Source: Vanessa cardui
Lineage: Eukaryota > Arthropoda > Insecta > Lepidoptera > Nymphalidae
Reading direction: 5' to 3'
NCBI RefSeq assembly: GCF_905220365.1
Contig: NC_061126.1
Span: 14,756,001 to 14,820,000, forward strand
DNA length: 64,000 nucleotides
Both the position numbers and the translations under genes were made by a program. The number at the start of each line of letters is the position of its first letter. Positions within the stretch are counted from its first letter, which is position 1. Positions 1 to 11,058 of this stretch are shown one piece after another. The notes under the pieces are model-generated. The model was not told where the DNA came from. It ran no database searches and was given only the letters and a program-made list of their open reading frames with translations.

Positions 1-959
1 GAACTCAAATTCCCATAATTACTAATACGATTAAATTAAAAAGAATCCAAGGTGCAAGCCATTTATGAATAAAATTAAATCGATCTTGTTCATTAGTCAT
101 TAACACCTTCATTTAGAACATCTAATAGGCATCTAACTTGGAATCTCTTACCATATTTGCATCAATTTTATTAGAAATCACTATGCGTACTTGTAAATTC
201 CACGACCAAACAGATCCAATAGCAATTATCCTCAAACAACAGAGTTAATTAGCTCAGTACTCGACTACAAAACGCGTCATGTCTCTATGAGTTTTGCATG
301 AACGTGAATCGATTATGTATCGATTTAATCACTCGATTATGGCCTGATTGATTGGGCTACGTCTGGAATTTTATTAAATATGTGTTCTATTCTTTCAGAC
401 ATTTGATTCGAGGTAAAATTAAATTGCGATGACACCGTTAGTACAGATATTACTATTCTTACATCTTCTTTAATTAAGTCGTAAAAATACCATCTTGTAA
501 TGCCACATCATATTTATTTTATTTAATTCTGAGATGACAACAATGACTGCACCTGCAACCAACTAATGAAGACATTTGCGTTAATTTAACTGAAATGGTG
601 AAATTTTTGAAGAATAATAAAATACTAAAATATAGGTATCTATATATTTTTACTTTTGTCAAAATTTATTTAAAAAAAAAGAAATTAAACAACGACGCTA
701 CCATCTTGTCTTTTACTCCAAAGCTATCTATCATCTAAATGCGTTGTATCATCTTGATGAGACTCTTACTTAAATATATATCAACTGAACATGAAAAACC
801 AATTTTAATACCTTTTTTTCTCTATATGTCAAAATGATTATCTTTTTTATGTTTGATGAATTATATACTTGTATTGTAATTTAGTAGATTTTAAACATCC
901 TCGAACTGTCCATAACGATTTTATAATTGAACTTCAACAAATCATGGAACATTATTAAA
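1..959. other. Unassigned AT-rich stretch
   Basis: No repeat family, exon or RNA gene recognised. The stretch is interrupted by short ATCGAT-rich sequence near 305-350 and by A/T runs around 640-690. Confidence 0.5.
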
Positions 960-1127
960 AAGAAAGGTTTAATATAAAGAAAGCCAGTGAACGTCCATTG
1001 GTTACTTAAGGCCTCGTCGTCCCATTGAGGAGAAGTCCCTTTGAGTTTGAAACTTGTTCTAATCTCATAACGGACTGTTGGATACACATGAAATTAGACA
1101 CATGTAGGATTCCTCACGATATTTCAA
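960..1127 (-). repeat. Decayed SINE-A fragment
   Basis: Read on the minus strand this keeps the order of the tRNA-headed SINE body: ATGTGTCTAATTTCATG, then a decayed middle, then a GAGGCCTTAAG-like stretch. The tRNA-like head is missing, so this is a 5'-truncated, diverged copy. Confidence 0.5.
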
Positions 1128-1537
1128 CTACTAATTCGAAATGATCTAAGAATACAACGCGTGTATCTTAAGCTGTGATGACGACCAGACCACGGAATTC
1201 TCATATCCTTAATTTGTATCTCATTAAACCTATGTGGGTGTCAAAATATTTGATTGACATATTCGCGTGACAATTGGCGCTAAGTGTATACTGTGACATT
1301 ATACACATTGTAATAATTTAGACAACAATAGAACAAAGAATATAATGATTGCGCTCACTCGTTTCCTTCAAAACGCTTCCGCTAACCGGAGTCCTGTTAG
1401 ACTTAACATAAGCGTTTCAAATTAAACAAACCAGTGCTCCTTAATTTTGTAACAAATGAATTCGATGTTGTGACATTTTTTTAGATTTTTTAACATGTGT
1501 TATATAATATACAATACAACATAAGACAACTATCTCG
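1128..1537. other. Unassigned AT-rich stretch
   Basis: No repeat family, exon or RNA gene recognised between the decayed SINE and the Helitron-type element that starts at 1538. Confidence 0.5.
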
Positions 1538-1817
1538 TCTATACATATAATAAAATTGGAGTATCTGTTTGTAATATTAAAATAGCCCTTTTTACTCAAT
1601 GAATATGTACGTATACACGGTACATGTATCAAAATAACATTTTTTACAATTTTTGTCGGTCTGTATGTCTGGTTGTTTCGGCTAATCTCTGGAACGACTG
1701 GACTGATTTTGACGGGACTTTTAGTGGCAGATAACTAACATAATAAGAAGTAACTTTGGCTACAATAATATGTTTTTTGTTTAATTTAAACGCGTACAAG
1801 GTTGCGGGCACAGCTGG
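1538..1817 (+). mobile_element. Non-autonomous Helitron-type element, family 1
   Basis: Starts TCTATACATATAATAAAATT and ends CACAGCTGG followed by T, which fits the Helitron rule of 5' TC and 3' CTRR. The interior carries the family sequence CTAATCTCTGGAACGACTGG. Other members lie at 3613-3880 (minus) and 62726-63000. It has no coding capacity and would depend on a rolling-circle Rep/helicase supplied elsewhere. The base before TC is G rather than A, so that edge is decayed. Confidence 0.7.
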
Positions 1818-2059
1818 TATGCAATAGAATATAAGGCAACTACCTCGTTGAGTAAGTCTCGTCTCGTCAGGGCAGTTCCTGGATCACGTTAATAAAGAGG
1901 TCTTCGGTCTTTTTATCAATAAATTCTAAAATAGCGCTCCAGAATTTAGAAGTTGCCTGTGTATCTTAGAAAACAATATACGGTATTTTTAAAAACTCCT
2001 GAACTCTTGTTGAAATAGTAACTACTTATTATAGTTTCTAGCTAGATTTTCACGAGTTT

Positions 2060-2215
2060 TCAAATCGAATCAAACATACTTTATTCAAGTAGGCTTTTAC
2101 AAGCACTTTTGAATCGTCATTTAAACACTGTATATAGTGAAGCTACCACCGTTTCGGAAAATAGATTCTACCGAGGAGAAACGACAAGAAACTCTTTACT
2201 CTTTTTCAACGAGTT
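2060..2215 (-). repeat. LINE 3'-tail repeat (family L)
   Basis: Reverse copy of the abundant lepidopteran 3' tail: the plus strand reads TACTTTATTCAAGTAGGC, then AGATTCTACCGAG at the far end. Related copies are at 20810, 25200, 39210 and 41225. Family L appears to be the 3' untranslated tail of a non-LTR retrotransposon. Confidence 0.65.
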
Positions 2216-2594
2216 AAAAAAACGTTAGTGGATACTTGAATTAACATATTCTTATTTTGATTATTATAAAGATAATAATCATTGTATCATGAAATGAATT
2301 TTATAATAACCACAATGACATTAATCTGTTAATAATACCAAGAACGACATAACTCAATAACACCAAAAAACAATTGACATTTCGTATATAATTGCAAATT
2401 GAGGATTCCAAGATTTCAAATTAGTGGATTTGTCCTTAATTATTATAAATTTTGTTTAGCAAAACCTAAACCTCAGTGTCATAAAGATGGCGGTTTATCG
2501 CAAAGCGTTACCAAAGCTAAAATGTTGTAACATTCTGTCGAAGTTTGTTAGTTCAAGTCGGCCAAATTTTAGTATCCTTAATTTGTGTTGAGCA
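2216..2594. other. Unassigned AT-rich stretch
   Basis: Nothing recognised. Repeated TAATAATC/ATAATAACC-like low-complexity sequence lies around 2260-2340. Confidence 0.5.
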
Positions 2595-2865
2595 GAGCTG
2601 GCCTAGTGGTTAGAACGTGTGCCTCTTAATCGATGATTGCGGGTTCAAACCCAATCAAGCACCACTGAATATTAATGGGCTTAATTTGTGTTTGCAATTC
2701 ATCTCGTGCTCGGCTGTGAAGAAAAACGAGGAATTGCATGTGTCTAATTTCATAGAAAGTTTGCCACATGTGCATTCCACCAACCCGGAACAGCGTTGTG
2801 AAATATGTTATAAACCTCCTCAATGGGGGCGGAGTGAGAAATTTACAGGGTGCTGTAGTCATTCG
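2595..2865 (+). mobile_element. SINE-A, near full length
   Basis: tRNA-derived head with an A-box-like GAGCTGGCCTAGTGG and a box-B GGTTCAAACCC. The family body follows (GTGCTCGGCTGTGAA, CCACATGTGCATTCCACC, then GAAATTTACAGGG). The architecture is that of a pol III transcribed SINE mobilised by a LINE. It resembles the Metulj-type SINEs of Heliconius; that name is from memory. Open frames across it are translations of SINE sequence. Confidence 0.8.
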
Positions 2866-2874
2866 TTTTAATAA

Positions 2875-3612
2875 TTAATGGAGAGTATAAACTTCATGTA
2901 ATTTAAGTTTCGATGTGTCATTGAATGATCTACCTCAAGTACTACCTGTACAAAATCTTCTCTATTGCTCACATTTTATTGTTTTTTTTTTTTCAATTTT
3001 GTAGTACGAGGCACTTGCATGTAATATTTTAATTAGCATGTATTGACTTATGAATTATTTTACATAATCTATGGATGTATATAATGGTGTGTAAGAATGA
3101 CCATAGTAAATAAACAAAGTGTATCAACTCTAAAGAACACATCAATAGGAGAGGATATTTTAGCCCATAGAAAATTTACTTTTTGCAAATAATACATTTA
3201 TTAATTTATATAACCATTTTTTTTTTCATTAAAATGGTTATTAAAACAAAACACGAACTGAATTCGATTAGATAGCTGATATAACTAAATCCGTTATAAC
3301 TAGTTTTATTTAAATGTGTAATAATCGTGAAAACTTGTCACTTTTGCCATCATTAAATGATTATATATTTTTACTGGTTTGTAGGTTGTTTGAGCCAGTC
3401 ATATCAAAAGCATGTGGGACTTAATACTTTAATTCTAACATAGATATTATAAAGTATTGTTAATATTTGTCACTGTGCCAATAAACATTCAGCCATTAAT
3501 TACTAGTAAAAAAATAGATTATAACCGAAATTTATAAAGCGCTGCAAAATTGCAAAAGTAAAGTCTAAAATTGAATCTTTGCACATAATTATCAATAGAA
3601 TCATAGAAGAGA
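2875..3612. other. Unassigned AT-rich stretch with T runs
   Basis: Poly-T runs near 2980 and 3220. No gene, RNA or named repeat recognised. Confidence 0.5.
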
Positions 3613-3880
3613 CTGGCTGTGACCACGACCTTGTATGCGTTTGAATTATAGCCTAAGTCACTCCTCATTATATCAGATATCTGACAAGTCCCGTCAAAAT
3701 CCATTCTATTCATAGATTAGCCGGAACAGACAGACAGTCAAAAATTGTAAATAACGTTATATTGGTATGGTATATCATTGCATATGGTTGTATGATACAT
3801 TCATACATACATATGCAATGAGTAAAAAGGGGCTATTTTAATATTACAAACAGACACTCCAATTTTATTATATGTATGGA
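3613..3880 (-). mobile_element. Non-autonomous Helitron-type element, family 1
   Basis: Minus-strand copy of the family at 1538. On the minus strand it begins TCCATACATATAATAAAATT, directly preceded by A, as expected for insertion between A and T. It ends near CACAGCCAG, a one-base decay of CTAG. The open frame at 3519-3713 lies partly inside it and is not a gene. Confidence 0.7.
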
Positions 3881-4214
3881 TGAATTATAAATAAATCGCG
3901 CTTCATCGCTTGATATCGCATTGCAAATGTTGACAAATTAACCTAGGTTTTATGGCCCGTGTCATGGCAATGAGTTCAGGGCTATTACAAAGATATGCAC
4001 GTGGGCGCTGAGATGCCTGTCATTAAACACGTTACCTATCATTTGTTACGTAAACCGAGTCTTATGTGATTAACGATATTATGTAGTGTTAGATAATTTG
4101 ACAACAGATGCGTTAGAATGTTGATTGATTGACACAAATTCATCATTCAATATTTTTGTGATTGAATGAATGATAAATGGTCGATTTTAAACGCCATACC
4201 AAATATTCATTAAT
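3881..4214. other. Unassigned, slightly GC-richer stretch
   Basis: Segment 3945-4050 is richer in G and C than its surroundings, but I see no consistent coding frame or repeat family in it. Confidence 0.4.
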
Positions 4215-4414
4215 AAATAAATATTTGACAATATCGCATGCATTACTCTGATAGAAATGTAAGTAGCTAAAGCACTTGTGTACCACAAGCACCAACATCC
4301 GAGACAACAGAAAACTAATGAACTTTTTCTATATCGACTCGACTGGGAATCGAACCCGGGACCTCGGAGTAGCGTACGCATAAAAACCGGTCATACTACT
4401 CGATCACGGAGGTC
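4215..4414 (-). mobile_element. SINE-C (second tRNA-headed family)
   Basis: On the minus strand the head reads GACCTCCGTGATCGAGTAGT, then a perfect box-B-like GGTTCGATTCCC. The body contains ACAAGTGCTTTAGCTAC and ends in an AATATTTATTTATTAATG-like tail. A tRNA-derived SINE distinct from SINE-A. Other copies: 12330-12571 (minus), 30657-31135 (split), 32319-32397 (tail only). Confidence 0.75.
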
Positions 4415-4416
4415 GT

Positions 4417-4847
4417 CAATTCATTTTTGGTAATATTTTATTAATCTTCTTAAATACATCATCATTTTTTAAGAAGCATAACTTCGAAATACAATACCTA
4501 ATTAGATTACAGGCACGATACATAAATTTTATCACATGTCTCAGATATGAAGTATAATGTATAAAGTAAATCGTATTATAACTTTGTTGTCGAGGCGAAA
4601 TTGTTATTCATTGCGTTTACGAAATGGATCAGAAGAAAAGTTTTCTAATTGCTTCTGAATATGCAGGATCGGTGCTCTAGGCGCACTAGAGGTTATTATA
4701 ATAAATATTTAATTTCATGGAACTAATGTGTGATATGAATACTGTTTATAATACCAAAATACATATAATGATTGTCATGAGGATACACGAATGTTAAATA
4801 ATGATAATTTGTTCCAAATACAAAATAGTGACTAATCAAATTATTTG
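4417..4847. other. Unassigned AT-rich stretch
   Basis: Nothing recognised between SINE-C and the Helitron-type element at 4848. Confidence 0.5.
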
Positions 4848-5020
4848 TCTATATATATTAATATTATAAATGGGAAATTTACTTTGTATGTCTATGTATC
4901 TTTCACGATCAAACCAATGAACCGCATTTAATGAAATTTTGTTTGAAGCAAACTTGACCTTCAACGAAGGACAGAGCGAAATCCGTAAATCGCAAGGAAA
5001 GTCACGAGCGACAACAAGTG
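4848..5020 (+). mobile_element. Helitron-type element, family 2
   Basis: Begins TCTATATATATTAATATTAT and continues AAACCAATGAACCGC and TTTGAAGCAAACTTGACC, the hallmark interior of the most common short Helitron-type family here. The 3' end (CACGAGCGACAACAAGT) is decayed from a GCGGGCAACNGCTAGT-like consensus. Confidence 0.6.
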
Positions 5021-5498
5021 TAAAATAATAATTCATCGAATGATTTGTCTATATTATTGAGATAGTAGACTTGTTGTGATTTTTTTTAGATAAGATATAA
5101 ATTGTTGACTATAAAAACGTTAGCAGGAATTTCCTCTTTGAACGGATACCTTACCAAGAACGGATGTTGTGTTATTACAGAAAGATCTTCTATTTATCTT
5201 TAATCTTATATTTATAAATATAAAAACCGTAATTCTATCTGTCAATTTAGAATTATTGTCAATGTATGTATTGTTGTAAATAAATATATTGTGACGCAAG
5301 GTACCATATAATCATTGCATTTAAAAAAAGTTCTGTAGCTGTATAATGGGGTAAATAACGTCGAAATCTTGATCTTTAATATGATAATAATACAACATAA
5401 GATACATTAAAAGACACGACAAAGGCATATCGACTCTGAAGTATCTATAAAAAAAAACCGTTACTAAATCTTGTCAAATTAATTTATAATGTACATTT
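5021..5498. other. Unassigned AT-rich stretch
   Basis: No feature recognised. It ends at the left inverted terminus of the next element. Confidence 0.5.
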
Positions 5499-6149
5499 CG
5501 CCGTCCCCGGGGAACAAAATGATAACTTCCATTATCATCGTTTTAGTGTTTTGTCATTTTTGAGATCTTTGGATACTAATACACCTGCTCAATTTTTTTC
5601 ATAAATATTGTAGTGATACTTACGAAGTTACAAAATATTACACTACTATTCTACGATTATACTCATGCCTGATATTTCAAGAACAAAAATATATTGTACT
5701 ATTATCTAAATGTCTTTATATCTTACTGTAGGACAAACAGACTAACAATTATTTTCTCGTGAAAACTTCTCGACTAGCTTGTGATAAAAGCAGTTATCAT
5801 TTTATTCTTGTGCAAAACAGTCTACGCGTTTCGTATAAGGTGTGTTTGTCATAATACTTTTGATGAAGTAGTTATAACTCATACCATGTTATATGTTAAA
5901 AGAGCCCAAAAGAAGGAATTTATTACGAGGAAAATGATATAGCTGAAGATTTCTCGGCGGACGAATCAGAGTATTAGTCGAGTCTACGTAGAACATCAAA
6001 AATATTGCAACTCAACTGTCTGTCAAGTACTGGAGGCAATTCGGATTACATAGAAAATGCAACTAAAAAATTGTAAACAATATCCAAAATTTATTTATTT
6101 TAACACAAGAAATATCATAGCATCGCTATGAGTTATATACGAAGCTCAT

Positions 6150-6496
6150 GAAATTTCAGATAATCCTAAACCAAGACAGAATGTGTTCATGACTTGACTC
6201 CAACTAAGATTTATAATATAAAAAAAAAATATCAAGGAGGTGCCAATGAATGGTTTCAAAATCACTGATATTTCAGATAATCCTAAACCAAGACAGAATG
6301 TGTTCATGACTTGACTCCAACTAAGATTTATAATATAAAAAAAATATCAAGGAGGTGCCAATGAATGGTTTCAAAATCACTGAAATTTCAGATAATCCTA
6401 AACCAAGACAGAATGTGTTCATGACTTGACTCCAACTAAGATTTATAATATAAAAAAAAAATATCAAGGAGGTGCCAATGAATGGTTTCAAAATCA
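6150..6496 (+). repeat. Three near-identical tandem units of about 117 bp
   Basis: Units start at 6154, 6271 and 6386 with TTTCAGATAATCC, giving periods of 117 and 115. The 2-base difference is in an internal A run. Otherwise I find only one base of difference (GATA versus GAAA at the junction). The third unit breaks off after GGTTTCAAAATCA. The near-identity implies a recent tandem amplification, or an assembly effect. Confidence 0.85.
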
Positions 6497-6557
6497 AAAT
6501 GAACCATCAAAAGTAAAGATTGGTATTAATTAACATGACATACGAGAGCAACGAGAT

Positions 6558-6687
6558 TTAAAATGTATTCATCATTAACAGCTCATGTTCGTCCACGGCT
6601 ACTCGCATCCAGCTCCTGCCAGCCGTCTTGCGTAAATCGTCACTCCACCGTGCCCGAGAACGTCCTACGATTACTACGATTGCCGAA
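6558..6687 (-). pseudogene. LINE ORF2 C-terminal remnant
   Basis: The minus-strand frame ending at the stop at 6558-6560 reads GRSRARWSDDLRKTAGRSW and then MRVAVDEHEL. The pattern RxRWSDDL..xAGxxWMRVA is the conserved tail following the reverse transcriptase in many insect non-LTR retrotransposons. Only about 40 codons survive. It sits inside the inverted-terminus element, so it was captured or inserted there. Confidence 0.6.
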
Positions 6688-8461
6688 ACGTGGTCTCTAC
6701 TCTAGAACACTTTTTCCCCAACGGTTATCGGTTATGTGATGATGTTTGTTCTGATTTGTTTCCACAGGAACGCTGAGCTGGATAAAGTCTTAAACTGGTG
6801 GACCAGCTTTGTCGTGACGTGAGTGACTACGTTTTGGCTCCGTATGTCATGACGGGTAGGAGGCACCGGTTTAAGACTATCGTCTTAAGGCACTGTAGGA
6901 TCGACGATGTAAAGATTCGACGTAACTACCGAAACCTAGCTGAATTCTTCTCTTCACCTCGTCCTCAAAGTTGTTCTAACCAAACCAGTCCGAAACCCAG
7001 CCTATCCAGGGAGTTGGAATTCGTCGAGACTTTGTAAAGGCTTGTTAGGTATTGCTATGTTTGGCATGCTCAGATTGCGAAAAGAGGTGAAGAAGAAAAG
7101 AGGCGTCTATAACATGTTATTTTACTCCGATGTATGTTACGGTCAAAATAAAAACAGATTTATTTTAGTTTGATATATATTTACATCACAAAAGCTTGGA
7201 TTTTATACAATGGACAGATGTTTTATGTATGTATAACGCCAAGAAAATGGTCAATCAAAGTTTAAGAACCAAAGGGGCAGCCTAAAAAACTGGTAAGATG
7301 GTAAGAGAATATTGTGGATTCAAATTATGGGAGAGAGTGTTACCCATTCACAGCAATCAGTATTAAAATACAGATATGATTTAAACATAGAACCTGTGAA
7401 GAATCAGTATAAACGAGATACCCGACAGATAGTGAGTCCAAAACCCAGCGATGTGACGGAGTTGCCAGTGCTATACAAATGTATACTAAACTTTTTCCAG
7501 TTAGCAAGGCTATGTATGATGGTTTTATGTGCGTTTCCAAGTCAAGACATATCTCAAGCATTATCACGCTCTTAACAAGTTTCTAACTCATCAGGTTAAC
7601 TCTGGAAGCAATGGTGATGACGAAGAAGAAGATCATGATCATGATCTTATAGTGACGCATCTCAATCTATGCTGTCAATTATTACGTAACAACTTAATGC
7701 TTCGAGTACTGAGATTCCAGACACTTTTGATTTTCAATTGTTATGGACCACGATCGTGGTCTTAGGGAGTGGACGTATTAGAACAGGAAGTCGCTTAAGT
7801 ATTACATGGATAAGACTTGGTATTACATGGATCTCACAACTTTTTACCGTAGAACATCTGAGTTACGAGACTTGGTTTTTTTGACAAGTATTGCTTTTGA
7901 TGGGATTACTTATTTACTCGATTTTAAGAAGGATTAAATACTGGACATTTTGTTGTATTTCCTTGGTTTAATTTTGTTTTAGTAAAAAGGTATCATGAGA
8001 AAAGCAAAACTAAACGTGATAACCATATCAAAATTTTACAAGATAAATCGATTACAGTCATTAAACATAAAATGGTAAATGAATATTTACGAGAACAAAA
8101 TGATATTATTGTATTATCATTTGCATTTGGATTCTTGAAACCCTAAGAATAAAATGATATAGCTGTTGTACAATATTTAACTTTGGATAGGAAATACTGT
8201 GAATAAAATGATAACGGGCGTTAGGCAACACAGGTGATGATTGATTTTGGCTAACTTCTTATTTTTTAAATATCTCCGTTTCAACATAGGTTACAGGTTC
8301 TTCTCATTATTAACTTAAAGCTTTTAAAAATCTAATTTTCTAAAAACTTTAAATCACGCTTCTATGTCCAGTATTTAAAAAGTTATTGACGAAAACATGT
8401 TTTTTAATTCTCCTGGAAATTTACGTTTTGTTAGTTATCTTTTTATTCCCCGGGGACGGCG

Positions 8462-9048
8462 ATTTGATTGAGTAAGATTCACGTTTAAACTAAATTATAC
8501 AATGTAAAAGAATTCATTCATTCAATTGTTAGGTTGTAATTGTTTTTCTTTTTAAATGATAACAATTAGTTACATTATGATTGCAAAAAAATCATTTACA
8601 TAGTTCATAAATTTAAAAGGATCTAGCATGTGTCCTTGTAGTACACCAACAGAAAGGCGTATTTAGTTTATTAAAACATTCTACTTTGTTATTCAATACA
8701 TCACAGTGTAAAAACTTTGTTAAAGGTATTTCGAATATCTAATAAAAATAATGAATGTTTTATGGAAAATAAATGTTAGACCCGTAGTGCGTGTAGTCCC
8801 TCTAAGGCTGCTTGCGTTTATAAATATACTCAAACTTCACAAGTGATTACTTATACGAAATTAATTACTTAGGAAAGGAAACAAGATAATTAAGAAAATC
8901 TTTCCTTTGTTATTATATAAAATTTACCACACGAACGTCGTTAAATTTAACGAAAATTTTATTCACAACAAAAATTACGTAAAATTTAACATTTAAAATT
9001 ACACTTTTTTGTAATTGATATCATTATTGGCAAAAAATAATTAACAAG
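8462..9048. other. Unassigned AT-rich stretch
   Basis: No gene or repeat family recognised. Segment 8935-9000 is unusually rich in AAATTTAAC-like words. Confidence 0.45.
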
Positions 9049-9062
9049 CTTTTAAAACATTA

Positions 9063-9368
9063 AAGTAAAGTAAAGTAAAAGCCTATAAATTTCCCATTGT
9101 TGAGATAAGGCCACCTTTCCCATTATGGAGAGGATTTGGAACATATTCCACCACGTTGTTCCAATGCGAGTTAGTGGAATGCACATGTGGCAGAATTTCG
9201 ATGAAATTAGACACACGCAGGTTTCCTCGCGATGTTTTCCTTCACCGTCGAGCACGAGTTGAATTATAAACATAAATTAAGCACATATATCGAGTGGTGC
9301 TTGCCTGGGTTTGAACCCGCAATCGTCGGTTAAGATGCACGCGTCCTAACCACTGGGCCATCTCAGCT
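9063..9368 (-). mobile_element. SINE-A, full length with target-site duplication
   Basis: Reverse copy. The box-B complement is GGGTTTGAACCCGC and the head complement is CCACTGGGCCATCTC; the 3' end carries a short AGTAAAGTAAAGTAAA repeat. Flanks CTTTTAAAACATTA (9049-9062) and CTTTTAAATCATTA (9369-9382) match at 13 of 14 bases, which is the target-site duplication expected of LINE-driven insertion. Translations of this copy give spurious frames. Confidence 0.85.
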
Positions 9369-9689
9369 CTTTTAAATCATTAATTTCACTAAAATACTTT
9401 AGCAACTCTCTATATTATCGAAACTTCAGAAATATTTCGTGATTTATAAACGGCTTAGGAGTAAGAATACGAGTGGATGGAAATTATTAATATTGTTTGT
9501 AACTGAAATATCGGCAACAACTTTATACATGTACTTGAAAATATACCAATTGTCCAATCACAGTAAGTGTTTCAGGCGATCGTATTTGTATTAAAATGGT
9601 ATAGTGCTTATATTATATTATCTTTATAGTATAAGTATCATTATCCATCTGATCTATATCAATTAATTAATTAATGCCTTATTGCATTC

Positions 9690-9800
9690 ACTGTTGACAG
9701 GAGAGCTTCTTCGTTTTTTGGCCACAAGATGGGAATTGCGTTTCAAGGGGGAAATCCTAGAATTATAGCCACCATTCCACGATGTTATATTTGTATACAT
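9690..9800 (+). pseudogene. Remnant of a repeat-encoded C-terminal coding sequence
   Basis: The frame reads ...RRASSFFGHKMGIAFQGGN... and then IIATIPR. The segment at 47937-48065 gives ...GAGYFFAQRIGIAIQ... in the equivalent frame, and 54495-54575 is a third, weaker copy. The shared pattern FFxxx(K/R)(I/M)GIAxQ indicates an old mobile-element coding end. I believe it is a LINE reverse-transcriptase tail but cannot confirm the clade. Confidence 0.45.
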
Positions 9801-10164
9801 TTAAAAAATGTATGAAATTAATTATTAAAATGGGTAATAGCTTGCAAAAAAATGTCCCCAGCAAAATTCTAAAAATAATTACACGACAGAGTCTTGGTTA
9901 ACGAAATTTGAATAAGCAACGAGTTTAAAGCTCAATACCAAATTGAGTCTCAGCTGCTAACATCTTCCTGATCGCTGTGACACAACAAATAGAGCTGTCT
10001 GTCACCACGTTCTTATTGTGACATCATGTTTCACACCTCCATTCAATACAAATGAAGCAGTCAGGAAGTGGGCAGATAAGAATGTGAAACTAAAATTAAC
10101 ATCAGGTTTACATTTTAAAATCCGGGTTCATTTTAAATTATATTAAAAAAATATTGCCAATTGA
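9801..10164. other. Unassigned stretch
   Basis: Nothing recognised between the repeat remnant and the SINE-A that starts at 10165. Confidence 0.45.
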
Positions 10165-10446
10165 GAGCCGAGGTGGCCCAGTTAGAACGCGTACATCTTA
10201 ACCGATGATTGCGGTTTCAAACCTGCACCACTGAATTTTGATATCCTTCATTTGTGTTTATAATTCATCTTGAGCTCAGGGTTGAAAGAAGACATCGTGA
10301 GGAAACCTGCATGTGTAATTTCAAAGAAATTCTGATAGATGTGAAACCACCAGTCATCGGAGCAGTGTGGTGGAATATGCTTCCAACCTTCTCGTCAAAG
10401 GGAGAGGAGGTCTTAGACCACCAGTGAGAAAGTGAAGGGTGTTGTA
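10165..10446 (+). mobile_element. SINE-A, diverged
   Basis: Head GAGCCGAGGTGGCCCAGTTAG lacks a few bases of the A-box region, and box B is altered to GGTTTCAAACC. The body is recognisable (GAGGAAACCTGCATGTG, GTGTGGTGGAATATGC, GGAGAGGAGGTCTTAG). Divergence across both promoter boxes suggests an old, transcriptionally dead copy. Confidence 0.75.
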
Positions 10447-10917
10447 TATCTAGAATATTATCTAATATAATAATAACAAATGGTAGCTGATCTCTCCAGG
10501 TAAATATAACCTCATATAAGTTATTCTAACAGCGAATGTCAGTTTTAGTTGGTTATGTTGTATAATTACATTTTCCACAACTCATTATATATTTGTTATA
10601 CTTTTAACGAGCTGACTTTTCAAGGATTAGAGCCGACTAAACGCTCCGAATCGACGAGGAGAAACAACCGTAAATTTGTAAGAGGGTAAAGCCCAGCTGT
10701 GTTTAATACAAGATCTGTATAACAATAGTATGAAAAAAAAAACTTAATATTAATATTATAATTTACAGTAATGCTAACACTGTTATTACTTGTATTACTT
10801 TCTGTGGTAAGTCAGTTTAATTACAGGAATGAGCTGGTATGGTAGCTCACCGCTTATGCCATTTTGTTGCTTAATACATTTTTTTTTTTCAATATTTAAA
10901 TGCGTTTTGCTACATAG
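10447..10917. other. Unassigned AT-rich stretch
   Basis: No feature recognised. A T run lies at about 10880-10890, just before the Helitron-type element. Confidence 0.45.
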
Positions 10918-11058
10918 TCTAAAACAAAATCGCTTTCTCTGTCCCTATGTCCCTTTGTATGCTTAAATCTTTAAATAATATAATACATGGACAACAGATA
11001 TTCTGTAGTACATTTAGTATCAGTATTGCACCCGTGCGAAGCCGGGGCGGGCCGCTAG
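10918..11058 (+). mobile_element. Helitron-type element, family 3, with 3' hairpin
   Basis: Begins TCTAAAACAAAATCGC, includes TATGCTTAAATCTTTAAA, and ends ACCCGTGCGAAGCCGGGG, then CGGGCCGCTAG before T. The GC-rich CCCG...CGGG inverted repeat a few bases before the terminal CTAG is the 3' hairpin expected of Helitrons. Related, longer minus copies lie at 30043, 36821 and 40085. Confidence 0.75.

Larger units (their letters stand above)
5499..8461. mobile_element. Candidate DNA transposon with 29-bp inverted termini
   Basis: Left end (5499-5527) reads CGCCGTCCCCGGGGAA then CAAAATGATAACT. The reverse complement of the right end (8433-8461) reads CGCCGTCCCCGGGGAA then TAAAAAGATAACT: 27 of 29 bases match. 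Both ends are flanked by ATTT (5495-5498 and 8462-8465), a possible 4-bp target duplication. A 13-base motif, GAAYAAAAWGATA, recurs at 5512, 5795 (reverse), 8093, 8147, 8201 and 8436 (reverse), and AAAATGATATAGCTG occurs exactly at 5931 and 8151. Clustered subterminal motifs of this kind are typical transposase-binding sites. No intact transposase frame is visible, so it is non-autonomous or decayed. Superfamily not assigned. Chance pairing of two GC-rich 16-mers in such AT-rich DNA is unlikely. Confidence 0.65.

Noticed and set aside
6150..6496. CRISPR-like spacing of repeats
   Set aside because: Three contiguous 117-bp units without unique spacers, in insect DNA; a tandem repeat.
6798..7037. 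79-codon plus-strand frame after an acceptor-like TTTCCACAG
   Set aside because: Lies inside the inverted-terminus element near a LINE remnant on the other strand; no motif and no plausible partner exon.
9052..9273. Repeated open frames of the type M(F/S)IIHLVLGGEGKHREET (also at 24697, 26096, 44060, 61336)
   Set aside because: They are translations of the SINE-A body in the same frame in each copy, not a protein family.
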